This document shows positions 10,001-18,100 of a stretch of 64,000 nucleotides of DNA, piece after piece (positions within the stretch are counted from its first letter, which is position 1; every line of letters starts with the position of its first letter). The notes under the pieces were generated by a model. It was not told the origin of the DNA. It was given only the letters and a program-made list of their open reading frames with translations, and did no database searches. The translations under genes were made by a program, and so were the position numbers. Source of the stretch: Bacteroidales bacterium. GTDB taxonomy: Bacteria; Bacteroidota; Bacteroidia; Bacteroidales; UBA932. Location of the stretch: positions 62,001 through 126,000 of the forward strand of contig JAFRXI010000071.1 of NCBI GenBank assembly GCA_017437755.1, written 5' to 3'.

Positions 10001-10409
10001 CGGTGACCTTGCGGATCTGGATCTCCTGGTAACCGGTAACCACCGAGCCCTCCAGGAAGGTGTCGCTTGAAGGCAGCACCACATCCAGCAGGGAACGGCC
10101 TGCAAGGGCCTGGGTGACGGTTTCCATTCCCAGGAAGGAGATTTCAATAGTCGCATCCCCGGGTTTTTTCACGAAGAGGGTGTAGGAACCGTCCCCTCCT
10201 GTGGAGGTAAAGGTTTTTTCCGTCAGGTTCTGTACGACGGCTCCAACCACGGGCTGTCCTTCGGAATCGGTTACACGGCCCTTCAGGTTGACTCCTGCAC
10301 TGCCGGAAGATGTGCCCTGCGCAAATGCCGGATAAAACGATGCAAGCATCAGCGCCGTAAGCAACATGGTCCATAAACTGGACATCAGACTTTTACGATT
10401 GACTGACAT
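7050..10409 (-). CDS. SusC/RagA-family TonB-dependent transporter
   Basis: This 1119-residue outer-membrane transporter has a signal peptide ending near YPAFAQG and a CarboxypepD_reg-like domain at about residues 42-115 (VNLKGRVTDSEGQPVVGAVV). The plug follows (PLLVVDGLPIEGDIDDLNP, YGARASNGIIVITTK), then a large beta barrel ending in HINF with a terminal aromatic residue. The TonB box region is probably GSVVTGYQEIQIRK. It imports the ligand bound by the SusD protein that follows, driven by TonB-ExbBD. It is the first gene of the SusC-SusD-TlpA operon. No regulator of the anti-sigma, HTCS or SusR type sits next to it, so its control is not visible here. Confidence 0.95.
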   Translation of the reverse strand: MSVNRKSLMSSLWTMLLTALMLASFYPAFAQGTSSGSAGVNLKGRVTDSEGQPVVGAVVQNLTEKTFTSTGGDGSYTLFVKKPGDATIEISFLGMETVTQALAGRSLLDVVLPSSDTFLEGSVVTGYQEIQIRKVTGSIATVSAKTMEERYNPSILQNLEGRVAGLSTYGGKLTIRGVSSMYAEANPLLVVDGLPIEGDIDDLNPYDIESVNVLKDAAAAAIYGARASNGIIVITTKSAREKGRIDVDFSTNFTVYQKHNLDYAKNFYLTPAQQVQVERDYYDYWFINSEGEVENPFTAFEGALESSINRVSPIEYAYYKLAKGEYSASQVEDICKKLSQNNFAKEFGDAVYRRQLIQQYNLALRSRGDKFQSNFVINYRNDNAGTINSFDRQMSISYKGSYDVAKWLTATVAVNGIYGKQREKGYANMHNFTTPWSFPAYETLRNSDGSTRLIGFNEYRDNTDGGLFKDVGINVVDEYYNNSENTSRQYMRYHGDLLFKIVKGLTANTQFVYETDHRTTDWQANQDSYVSKIIYNAYKEIDPDTGKVVYHTPETGGFRNVTNMDGRYWTARGQLNYSGTFGKHEIVALAGMEFRETLSNGTRNLMLGYDDQLQNAATQLVDFGSLGKMTNSPSYQKSGTSSYMAYNNVYLAYIDGNMSPVIEQHHRYASAYANFTYTFDKRYNVFGSFRKDYADVYGLNVKLRGRPLWSAGVAWNLGEEGFVKGASWIDILKLRLSYGVTGNIYQGTTSYMTAQTDELNEHTGLPYGYIESPANPELKWERTKTINAGLDFSLVDNRFRGSLDYYRKRGLDLFSNKNMDPTTGFATMFVNSADMLNHGFELLFTGDWFRENRRGDFGWSSTVTFAINHNKITNVDNPAIKAYERFSNPYVEGYPTSAIWSYRFAGIADNEEDRGETLWYREVDPETGERTIATSASGASVDVLTFSGQTEPVVIAGLDNRFVWNGFSLSILMAYYGGHRMRALIEDEIQNGIGYSTPLPAYFANAWTPGNKTLTPGIGRYGTRSYGAESSHSDISVRNASFLKIRNIVFGYELPERWARAIKADRINLQFQVDNIPPVWTAFRPGKEMDYYAKNVIFDPETGGIPLRSSYIFGLHINF

Positions 10410-10628
10410 AATAAAAGGGTTAGAATTGAATGATACTCATACCTGTCAGTTACAAAGTAAATATAAAATTTTTTAAAAACCTACAAAAAAGTATCAGAAA
10501 TGCAAGGATTGCCATTGCAACGGTCCGCAAGGCTACGATACCGGTTCAAACCTTATCGGACCGGAATGCCATGTGCCGCCGGGGAACAAAGAGAGGCCTT
10601 AATTATTTTTTTATTAGTTATTTATAAC

Positions 10629-10636
10629 TATTTTTG
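10629..10636 (+). promoter_or_regulatory. Probable -7 box of the YhhN operon
   Basis: TATTTTTG matches the Bacteroidota consensus TAnnTTTG and lies 15 bases before the ATG at 10652. The rest of the 10410-10628 spacer is AT-rich divergent promoter DNA between SusC (minus) and this operon. I see no other gene in it. A minus-strand TTTG and a weaker TACTTTG near 10450 may serve SusC. Confidence 0.6.
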
Positions 10637-10651
10637 CAGAATACAATAAAA

Positions 10652-11335
10652 ATGCACGGTATCATGGATGTCAAGAAATATTGGCCAGTCATCCCCCCGG
10701 TTATCCTGTATGTGTTATATGAAGCCACAGGGGTGTTCTGGTTCCGGTTCAGCATAATCGCATTCCTGCTGTGTTACGTCCTGCTGCTGATCTTTGCCAG
10801 GACCGACAACCGCACCCGCGGGAAATACCTGTTCATTCCCTGTGCCTTTTTCCTGTCAATAATAGGCGACCTTTTCCTGCATTACGACGAGGGCCGCGCC
10901 CCTCTCTTCATAGCCGGTGTGGTATTCTATTTCATCGCACATCTCTCCTATATCGGCTTCACTCTCCGTAAAGGCAAGGTAAACTGGTGGCTGATGCTGC
11001 TCCTGTGCATTGGTTTCGGGGTTTACTATATCCTCCTGCTCAGGCCCGGAATATCCAACCCGGCAATAAGGATCGCGGTGGTGGCATACATACTGGTATC
11101 ATCCCTGTCGCTTTCCACAGCTGCCGCGATGCCGGTCACCGCAGCTTTGTGGAGGACCACTAAAATCCTGATAATCTGCGGGATAGCCTCACTGGCTATA
11201 TCCGATGCCATCCTCGCCCTTCACGACTTTGGCGGGATCGGTACCGGGTATTTCCTGATGCTGCCGCTTTTCTACATGTCCCAGATACTGGTGACATGCG
11301 CCCTGATTCACCAATTAAAACCAACAATATCATGA
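10652..11335 (+). CDS. YhhN/TMEM86-family membrane protein (lysoplasmalogenase-like)
   Basis: This 227-residue protein has about eight hydrophobic helices. Family-typical acidic motifs sit at helix edges: FARTDNRTRGKYLF, then IIGDLFLHYDEG, and the late LAISDAILALHDF. YhhN relatives hydrolyse the vinyl-ether bond of lysoplasmalogens; whether this bacterium has plasmalogens is not shown by the sequence. I chose the ATG at 10652 (ATG 10664 also possible) because a TTG at 10634 that would extend the frame lies inside the -7 promoter box. Its stop overlaps the start of the TonB-domain lipoprotein by four bases (ATGA), so the two are cotranscribed. Confidence 0.85.
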   Translation: MHGIMDVKKYWPVIPPVILYVLYEATGVFWFRFSIIAFLLCYVLLLIFARTDNRTRGKYLFIPCAFFLSIIGDLFLHYDEGRAPLFIAGVVFYFIAHLSYIGFTLRKGKVNWWLMLLLCIGFGVYYILLLRPGISNPAIRIAVVAYILVSSLSLSTAAAMPVTAALWRTTKILIICGIASLAISDAILALHDFGGIGTGYFLMLPLFYMSQILVTCALIHQLKPTIS

Positions 11336-12183
11336 AAAGAATCCTCAGTATTGCAGCCGCTGTGGCCGCCGTCTTCGCGATAGCCTCCTGCAACGGCAAA
11401 CCCTCCGTGGAAGAAGTAGCCGCCGAGGCCGTCAAGAACGCCAACGCCCTTGTGCAGGCAGTTGCAGCCGCCGACAATGACGCCATCCACAACGCCCTTG
11501 TCGCCGATGTCAACGCCTTCAACGCCCTTGGCATCGATCCCGCCAAGGACACCGACCTCGTAAAGGTCTATGACGACAACTACGAGAACACCCTCGAGGA
11601 CAACGGTATCGACAAGGATGCCATCATCGCCCTCCTCAAGAAGAAGGGAATCGAGATTCCCGAGGCCCCCAAGCCCATAGAGGCAAAGGCCGAAACCGAG
11701 GCTGAGACTCCCGTCGAGGCCGCTGCCGACAGCCTTGCCGCCGATGCCGCCGCCGTGGTGGACGACGCCGAAGCAGCTGCCGAGAAGGTAAAGGAAACCC
11801 TCAACGACTATGTAGAGGACGTTGAGGAGGAAGAGGCCCTTGACGAGACCTTCCCCGAGGAAGTTCCCTATCTGGTGGTCGAGCAGAAGCCTTCGTTCAA
11901 CGGTGGCGACGCCAACGAGTTCTCAAAGTGGGTCAACAAGAACCTGACCTATCCCCAGGAGGCCCAGGACAAGGGTATCGAAGGCCGCGTGGTCCTCAAG
12001 TTCAAAGTTGACAAGGAAGGAAACGTAAAGGATGTCACCGTTCTCCGCGGTGTGGATCCCACTCTTGACGCCGAAGCTGTGAAGGTGGTTGAGAGCTCAC
12101 CCGCATGGACCCCCGGCATGCAGGGCGGAAAGGCGGTCGATGTTTCCTACACCTTCCCCGTTATTTACAAGATAGCGAAGTAA
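11332..12183 (+). CDS. Lipoprotein with C-terminal TonB domain
   Basis: This 283-residue protein carries a lipoprotein signal (MKRILSIAAAVAAVFAIASC, Cys20) instead of the inner-membrane helix of classical TonB. Residues 22-100 form a small helical region (SVEEVAAEAVKNANALVQAV). Residues 105-165 are an Ala/Glu/Asp-rich acidic linker. Residues about 185-283 are a TonB C-terminal domain (GIEGRVVLKFKVDKEG, VDPTLDAEAVKVVESSPAW, ending PVIYKIAK). The domain normally contacts TonB boxes of outer-membrane receptors or binds peptidoglycan. The Pro/Lys-rich spacer of true TonB is absent, so energy coupling is doubtful. Codon use is strongly biased to GCC, GAC and AAG, which suggests high expression. 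It is translationally coupled to the YhhN gene. Confidence 0.85.
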   Translation: MKRILSIAAAVAAVFAIASCNGKPSVEEVAAEAVKNANALVQAVAAADNDAIHNALVADVNAFNALGIDPAKDTDLVKVYDDNYENTLEDNGIDKDAIIALLKKKGIEIPEAPKPIEAKAETEAETPVEAAADSLAADAAAVVDDAEAAAEKVKETLNDYVEDVEEEEALDETFPEEVPYLVVEQKPSFNGGDANEFSKWVNKNLTYPQEAQDKGIEGRVVLKFKVDKEGNVKDVTVLRGVDPTLDAEAVKVVESSPAWTPGMQGGKAVDVSYTFPVIYKIAK

Positions 12184-12231
12184 AAACGCAAAAAATGGCG
12201 CAAGGATAACGTTTTTTTAGACAAGAACCGC

Positions 12232-12239
12232 TATCTTTG
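12232..12239 (+). promoter_or_regulatory. -7 box of tRNA-Gln
   Basis: TATCTTTG matches the consensus TAnnTTTG exactly and lies 11 bases before the tRNA. A T-rich stretch at 12212-12218 sits roughly where a -33 element belongs. Confidence 0.65.
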
Positions 12240-12250
12240 CGCTCCGGTAT

Positions 12251-12321
12251 TGAGATATGGTGTAATGGCAGCACTAGGGATTTTGGTTCCCTCAGTTCAG
12301 GTTCGAGTCCTGATATCTCAA
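12251..12321 (+). tRNA. tRNA-Gln (anticodon TTG)
   Basis: Acceptor arms TGAGATA (12251-12257) and TATCTCA (12314-12320) pair fully. The D-arm GTGTAATGGCAGCAC, an anticodon loop centred on TTG inside GGGATTTTGGTTCCC, and a T-arm with GTTCGAGTCC complete the cloverleaf. Position 12321 is the discriminator A. CCA is not encoded. Confidence 0.96.
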
Positions 12322-12344
12322 CTTCTTCTTAAACGGCATTACCA

Positions 12345-12914
12345 ATGAAAGGCGTCTACATTTTCCTTGCCGAGGGCTTCGAGCCGGTTGAGGCACTCGC
12401 TCCCCTTGACGTACTCCGCCGCGGCGGCATACCGGTAAAGACTGTCTCCATAGGCCCGGAGAGGACCGTAACCAGCGCCCACGGCATTCCCGTGGTGGCG
12501 GACCTGGGCATCGGGGAGATCGACCTTTACGGTGAGGCCTCGGCCCGGGATGCCATGATCTTTCCCGGAGGAATGCCCGGAGCGCTAAACCTCTCACGTT
12601 GCAAGGTATTGACCCACAGCCTCAAAGCCCACTTTGCACAGGGAGGGACGGTTGCAGCCATCTGCGCGGCCCCAGGGCTTGTGCTCTCTACGCTTGACGG
12701 ACTTGAAGGCGTGGATTTCACCTGTTACGACGGATTTGAGGACTACCTTATCGCAAAGGGCGCGAACCATATTCCGGAAGGCTGCGTCACAGACGGAAAC
12801 ATTATCACCGGCAGGGGCCCCGGATACGCCGTTGAGTTTGGCCTTGCAATACTCTCCCATCTCAAGGGAGAAGCAGTGGCGGAGGAAGTCCGCAGCGGAA
12901 TGTTCCTGAACTGA
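12345..12914 (+). CDS. DJ-1/PfpI (ThiJ/YajL) family protein
   Basis: This 189-residue protein covers a complete DJ-1 fold. The reactive cysteine is Cys107 in AAICAAP and the supporting glutamate is Glu16 in EGFEPVEAL. The motif FPGGMPGALNL and the late GRGPGYAVEFGLAI are also typical. Members are glyoxalase III/deglycase-like or chaperone-like stress proteins in the cytoplasm; the exact role cannot be decided from sequence. The gene lies 24 bases after tRNA-Gln and one base before a small ribbon-helix-helix gene, which it probably shares a transcript with. Confidence 0.9.
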   Translation: MKGVYIFLAEGFEPVEALAPLDVLRRGGIPVKTVSIGPERTVTSAHGIPVVADLGIGEIDLYGEASARDAMIFPGGMPGALNLSRCKVLTHSLKAHFAQGGTVAAICAAPGLVLSTLDGLEGVDFTCYDGFEDYLIAKGANHIPEGCVTDGNIITGRGPGYAVEFGLAILSHLKGEAVAEEVRSGMFLN

Positions 12915-12915
12915 T

Positions 12916-13146
12916 ATGGCAAGGAAACCCCGAATCAAAGGAGTCGATCCCGAATATCTGGACAGGGAGAGAGAGTCCCTCCTGAGACGCAACCGCCAGG
13001 TTATCTACTTGAACGACAAGGAGATGGCCGCAGTGGATGAGTATTGCTCCCGATTCAAGGTAAGAGCCAGGGCCTCCCTGATGAGGGAAGCCATCATGGA
13101 CAAGATCCTCTCCGAACTGGAAGAAAATCATCCGACGCTATTCTGA
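12916..13146 (+). CDS. Small ribbon-helix-helix-like protein
   Basis: This 76-residue basic protein opens MARKPRIKGVDPEYLDRE. A putative ribbon (NRQVIYLND) and two helices (KEMAAVDEYCSRF, SLMREAIMDKILSEL) follow in the layout of ribbon-helix-helix DNA-binding proteins. It starts one base after the DJ-1 stop, so the two are likely cotranscribed. Its target is unknown. I infer DNA binding from the pattern only. Confidence 0.7.
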   Translation: MARKPRIKGVDPEYLDRERESLLRRNRQVIYLNDKEMAAVDEYCSRFKVRARASLMREAIMDKILSELEENHPTLF

Positions 13147-13175
13147 TAGGGGCTGCCGCCCCAAACCGAAAAAAA

Positions 13176-13859
13176 CTAATTGCGGCGGAAGGCGAAGGAC
13201 AGGTAGTACAGAAGCGTGGACAGTGAGCCCAGCGCCGCGATAACGTATGTATACGCCGCCCATTTCAGGGCATCCTTTGCCATGGGGCGGGTGGCGTAAT
13301 CCACCAGCGAGGCGTCCTCCAGCCATGCCACCGCCCTGGCGCTTGCATTGATCTCCACCGGCAGGGTGATGAAACTGAAAAGGGTGGTCACGGCAAAAAG
13401 GGCTATGCCAGCCCACAGGAGCTGGGGGAACACCTCCACCAGCAGCACGCCGGCCAGAAGCACCCACGGCACCGTCTTTCCGGCAAAGTTCACCACGGGG
13501 ACAAGGGCCGTACGCATCCTCAGGGGAGCATAACCGGTGGCATGCTGCACAACGTGCCCGCATTCATGGGAGGCTACGGCAGCAGCCGAGACATTCCGTC
13601 CGTAATAGACGTCCCTGCTGAGGTTTACGGTCTTTGTCTGGGGGTTGTAATGGTCGGTGAGGGTTCCCTCTATGGAAACTATCTTGACATCGTTGATCCC
13701 GTGTTCCTGAAGCATCTTCTGTGCAACCTCGGCGCCTGAAAGCTGCACCGGGATGGCAGTATACTTTTCAAAACGGGAAGTGAGACGCCTCTGGACGAAT
13801 GAACTCAGAAGCATCACTACGAGGGATATAACCCAGATGAGTATGGTTGAAGGCTCCAT
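13176..13859 (-). CDS. Membrane zinc metallopeptidase (YugP/Zn_peptidase_2 family)
   Basis: This 227-residue protein has an N-terminal membrane helix (TILIWVISLVVMLLSSFV) and the zinc motif HECGH in ASHECGHVVQHATGY. Three more hydrophobic helices follow (WVLLAGVLLVEVFPQLLWAG; LFAVTTLFSFITLPVEI; WAAYTYVIAALGSLSTLLYY). The family is conserved in bacteria and presumed to be a membrane-bound neutral protease of unknown substrate. It stands alone, convergent with the small ribbon-helix-helix gene and divergent from alanine racemase. Confidence 0.88.
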   Translation of the reverse strand: MEPSTILIWVISLVVMLLSSFVQRRLTSRFEKYTAIPVQLSGAEVAQKMLQEHGINDVKIVSIEGTLTDHYNPQTKTVNLSRDVYYGRNVSAAAVASHECGHVVQHATGYAPLRMRTALVPVVNFAGKTVPWVLLAGVLLVEVFPQLLWAGIALFAVTTLFSFITLPVEINASARAVAWLEDASLVDYATRPMAKDALKWAAYTYVIAALGSLSTLLYYLSFAFRRN

Positions 13860-13898
13860 GGCAAGTATTTCTTATTATGCAAAATTATAAAAAAATGG

Positions 13899-13906
13899 TA
13901 ACTTTG
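13899..13906 (+). promoter_or_regulatory. -7 box of alanine racemase
   Basis: TAACTTTG fits TAnnTTTG and lies 19 bases before the alr start. The -33 element is weak (TATG at the expected distance). Confidence 0.6.
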
Positions 13907-13925
13907 CGTACTGTTTTGGTGAACA

Positions 13926-15035
13926 ATGACTAGAGAGGAAGAATTTTCACGCCTGGAGATCAATCTGCGCGCCTGCGTAGACAACTACAGGTATTTCCGT
14001 TCCAGGATACAATCGTCCACAAAGCTCCTGGTCCTGGTCAAGGCCAACGCCTACGGCCACGGCGCCGTTGAATTCGCTTCCATAATGCAGAATGCCGGTG
14101 CCGACTACCTTGCAGTAGCCACCCCCTTGGAAGGGATGGAACTCCGCAAGGCCGGTATCAGCATGCCCGTCCTGGTGCTGACAGCAGGCACCGACTATTT
14201 CCCGGAACTGATCTCGAGCCGGCTGGAGCCGGGAATACCCAACATGGAGTCGCTCCGGATACTGTGCGATACCCTTGAAGAAAAGGGTCTGAAGGACTTC
14301 CCGGTACACATCAAGCTGGATACCGGCATGCACCGGCTGGGATTCATGAAGTCGGAACTGGCAGAATTGCTGGACTTCCTGAAGGACAACCGCCAGGTGA
14401 AGGTAAAATCGGTCTATTCCCATCTAAGCGTCGCCGATGAACCGGACAAGGACGAGTTCACACTTGCCCAGATCCGTATGTTCACCGAAGGTGCCGACGC
14501 CATCACCTCCGCCCTCGGCTACAGGCCTGTACGGCACATCCTCAATTCCGCCGGAATCCAGCGGTTCCCGCAGTACCAGTTTGACATGGTGAGGCTGGGA
14601 GTTGGTGTATACGGCATAAGCGCAGTGCCGGGAGTAAAGCTTTCCCCAGCCGCATCACTTAAATGCAAAATCCTGCAAATCAAGCGGTTGAAGGAAGGCG
14701 ACGGTGCAATCGGCTACGGCCGGCACGGTTCCATCGCCCCTGAAGGGACAGTTATCGCCACAATTCCGGTGGGCTATGCCGACGGAATCGACCGCCATCT
14801 CGGATGCGGCAGGGCGTCGTTCTCGCTGAACGGCCACCGGGTGCCCACCATCGGGAACATCTGCATGGATATGTGCATGCTCGACATCACCGGCGTCCAG
14901 GCCTCCGTGGGCGACACCGTCACCATCTTTGGAGAAGACCCCACAGTTTCCGAACTCGCCTCCCTCCTTGGCACGATTCCCTATGAGATAATGACTTCCG
15001 TTCCAAGACGGATTCCCCGGGTGATAGTAAAATAA
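13926..15035 (+). CDS. alr: Alanine racemase
   Basis: A 369-residue PLP enzyme that interconverts L- and D-alanine for peptidoglycan. Lys39 in LVKANAYGHG carries PLP, and the second catalytic residue Tyr264 is in IGYGRHGS. HLGCGRASFSLNG, NICMDMCMLD and the C-terminal EIMTSVPRRIPRV are further family signatures. The length is normal for the monofunctional enzyme. It is not fused to MurF, which is a common Bacteroidales arrangement elsewhere. It has its own promoter. An imperfect GC-rich inverted repeat at 15038-15060 may end the transcript. Confidence 0.96.
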   Translation: MTREEEFSRLEINLRACVDNYRYFRSRIQSSTKLLVLVKANAYGHGAVEFASIMQNAGADYLAVATPLEGMELRKAGISMPVLVLTAGTDYFPELISSRLEPGIPNMESLRILCDTLEEKGLKDFPVHIKLDTGMHRLGFMKSELAELLDFLKDNRQVKVKSVYSHLSVADEPDKDEFTLAQIRMFTEGADAITSALGYRPVRHILNSAGIQRFPQYQFDMVRLGVGVYGISAVPGVKLSPAASLKCKILQIKRLKEGDGAIGYGRHGSIAPEGTVIATIPVGYADGIDRHLGCGRASFSLNGHRVPTIGNICMDMCMLDITGVQASVGDTVTIFGEDPTVSELASLLGTIPYEIMTSVPRRIPRVIVK

Positions 15036-15148
15036 CTCCAGGCTTCCTCTCCGAGGCTGGTTGTTGCGCCTTGACTGAATGATGCTTTATTGCAAGTATT
15101 TGACTGCATTTTGAAAGAAGCACCTCAAAAGGCAGGATATAAATACGC

Positions 15149-15156
15149 TATATTTG
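15149..15156 (+). promoter_or_regulatory. -7 box of the HTCS gene
   Basis: TATATTTG fits TAnnTTTG exactly. It ends nine bases before the ATG at 15166, leaving almost no leader. A TTG that would extend the reading frame lies within this box and should not be the start. Confidence 0.62.
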
Positions 15157-15165
15157 CAAAGGATT

Positions 15166-18100
15166 ATGATGAAAGCGCTGACCATATTGTGCGTATTCCT
15201 TGCTGCATGCCAAATAATGACGGCTGGCAGACAGTTCACCCATATCAATTCCTCCGGAGACCAGCTTTCTTCAGACTGCATCAAAGCCTTATGCCAGGAC
15301 TCCCGGGGCTATATTTGGATAGGCACAGTCAACGGGGTGAACCGTTACGACGGGACCAGGATAAGGACGTACTCACCGGAAGAACTCGGATTGAAATCCA
15401 ATTTCATAACTTGTATTGAAGAAGATCTAGCCGGTAACGTATGGGTAGCCACCAGCTATGGCGTCAGCAGATATGACTTCAAGAGGGACTGTTTCTTTCC
15501 TCTGACCACAACCGATGAAAATGGAGAAGGCATAGTCAATATGGTCAATACCATGGTGTGCGACCCACGGGGACTCATGTGGTTTTCAGTGAACAAGCAG
15601 GGTGTGTTCAGCTATGACACTTCCTCCGAGAAATTACGCAAGCATAATCTGTCGTTCCGTCGTTTTGCATTTGCCGGAGACGGGAGAATATGGTGCGGAA
15701 GCTACTACAGTGGCCTATATATAACTGATCCTGAAGTAACTACTATGGAGTCATTCAGCCGTTTCTCCGACTATTTCAACGGAGACCAGATCCAGATGCT
15801 CCGCTTCAGCAGCAGGGACCCGTCGTTACTGTATGTAGCCAGCCTCAACAAAGGACTCAGCATCGTCAATACGCTTGATTATACTGTCTCCCATTTGTGC
15901 ACGCTTCCCAAAGATGCGAATCTGAATTCCGCCATTATGGAGGATGAGAGCCGATGGTGGATAGCCACCTCAGACGGGGTCTATTGCTATAACTTCTCTA
16001 CCGGGGACCTGGAGAGTATTATCCACGATGACGACAAGTTCTCCCTCTCAGGCAACAACACCTTCAGTATAATGGTTGACCGCGAGGGCGGACTCTGGGT
16101 TGGGACGAAAGACGGCGGTGTTGATTATTCCGGAACTACCCATCCCCTGTTCACAAGGGTCTACGAGACCACCGACCGGACCCCTCTGGAAAAATATCTG
16201 GTGGGTGGTTTTACGGAAACCCCCGACGGTACTATCTGGGTAGCCACCGAACAGGGCGGTCTGTTGAAATATGATAAAGACACCCTCATGCAGGTAAAAT
16301 CGACGGATCTTCCAAAGAATATCTGCTCACTGGCAGCCGATGGCTATAATCTCTGGATAGGCTCCCTCAGCGGTCTTTTCAAGATGAATGCTCTAACCGG
16401 ATCTGTTAAGGCCTATGGTCCCCTACCCACTTTTGACAAGTTGAAAGACCCCCGTATTTATAATGTAATAAAGACTTCTTCGGGAGATATATATGCAACC
16501 CATACAAGGGGTATAGTCAAATACGACCCAAGGAGTGATTCATTCAGGCCGGTTAATTCCACCAGAGCTCTTTTCTATACCGATATAAAGGAGTCCGGAA
16601 CAGGAACTCTGTATCTGTCATCATTTTACGATGGTGTGTTCGAGATGGATCCTGCATCCGACCGTATAATCGGGTCATGGGACACCGATAAAGGACTTGG
16701 CGACATAAGAGTATCATCCATATTCATAGACGACACACATGATGTCTGGGCAATAGGATTCAGTTCAGGATTTGCACGTCTGGACAGGGAGAAAAACCGG
16801 TTTGTCGGTGTTAACCGTTCTACCCATGTGTCGCTTTCATCAGATATTTTCTATTCATGTGTAGAAGACAGCCATGGCCGAATGTGGCTTACCTCCGATA
16901 AGGGACTGGTCCTATACAACCCACTTACATCGGAGCCAACTGTATATCATGTATCCGATGGCATATTAGATGAGAAATTCACCCGTGGCGTCTTCCGCTC
17001 TCCCTCCTCCGGAAAGTTGTATTTCGGATCAGACAACGGATTCATAATCGTAACTCCCGATTGGGGTGAATTCGCAATTGAGACACCACAACTCGCTATT
17101 ACCGAAATGAGGGTAGGAAGTAGCCGCATACTGCCATCATCGCACTCAATCATAGACTCGAATATCGATATATGCCGCAAGGTTTTGCTTAAACCTGACC
17201 AGAATTCATTTGCTTTCTCTTTTGCTTCTCCAGGTCAGTATTCACGTGCTCCAAAATTCTCACAGTATCAACTGGAAGGATATTCGGACGTCTGGTACAC
17301 CATCCCTCCGGACGGGAATGTCATTCTTTATAATATTCCATCCGGCACATATACCCTCAAGATCAGAACCCGAAGCGACTCCGGAGAATGGGCTGAGAGC
17401 CATAAGCCGCTTACCGTAGTGGTGGGCAAGAGATTCTTTGAGAGCCTTCCAGGACTCATTATAATTATATTATGCATCCTTCTGATAATAGTTGCGGCCA
17501 TTCTGGTTTTCATGCGTATTACTGAGCACCACAGGCAGGTATCAGAGGCGGAATACAGGAAAAAGAAAGAGGAGGAGATGTTTTATGAGAAGATGAACTT
17601 TTTCTCACACGTGGTACATGAGATTAAAACCCCTCTTACCCTTATACACACTCCGCTTTCGGAGGTTCTGGACAAGCCCGACCTGCCGGATGATATCCTT
17701 TATGACCTGAAAGTAGTAAGTCAGAATACAGAATACCTGTCAGACCTTGTAAATGAACTCCTTGAATTTGTCCGGGTTGAGAAGAAAGGATATACTCTCA
17801 CCCCGATTCCCATCAATATATCCGAGAGGCTGGGATCACTGCTTTTCAACTACTCCGACACCATACGTGAAAAAGGCATAAATGTAGATTTCGACGGCGC
17901 CAGCACCCCCATATGGGTTTCTGCAGACAGTTCTGCACTTAACAAGATCCTCAACAACCTTCTCCTCAATGCCGTCAAGTATGCAGAGAAATCCATTTCC
18001 ATAAGCATCTCCAAGGGAACGGACATGACTATGACTCTGTTAATAGCAAATGACGGTCATACGATTCCGGCAGCAGAAAGGGACAACATATTTAAGCCAT

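Noticed and set aside
8658-10070. A 470-codon open frame on the plus strand inside the SusC gene
   Set aside because: It lies wholly antisense to a clear SusC; its long length follows from GC-rich third positions, and its sequence has low-complexity Val/Gly/Leu character without domains.
10430-10627. A 65-codon frame between SusC and YhhN
   Set aside because: It lies in the AT-rich divergent promoter region and has no plausible protein features.
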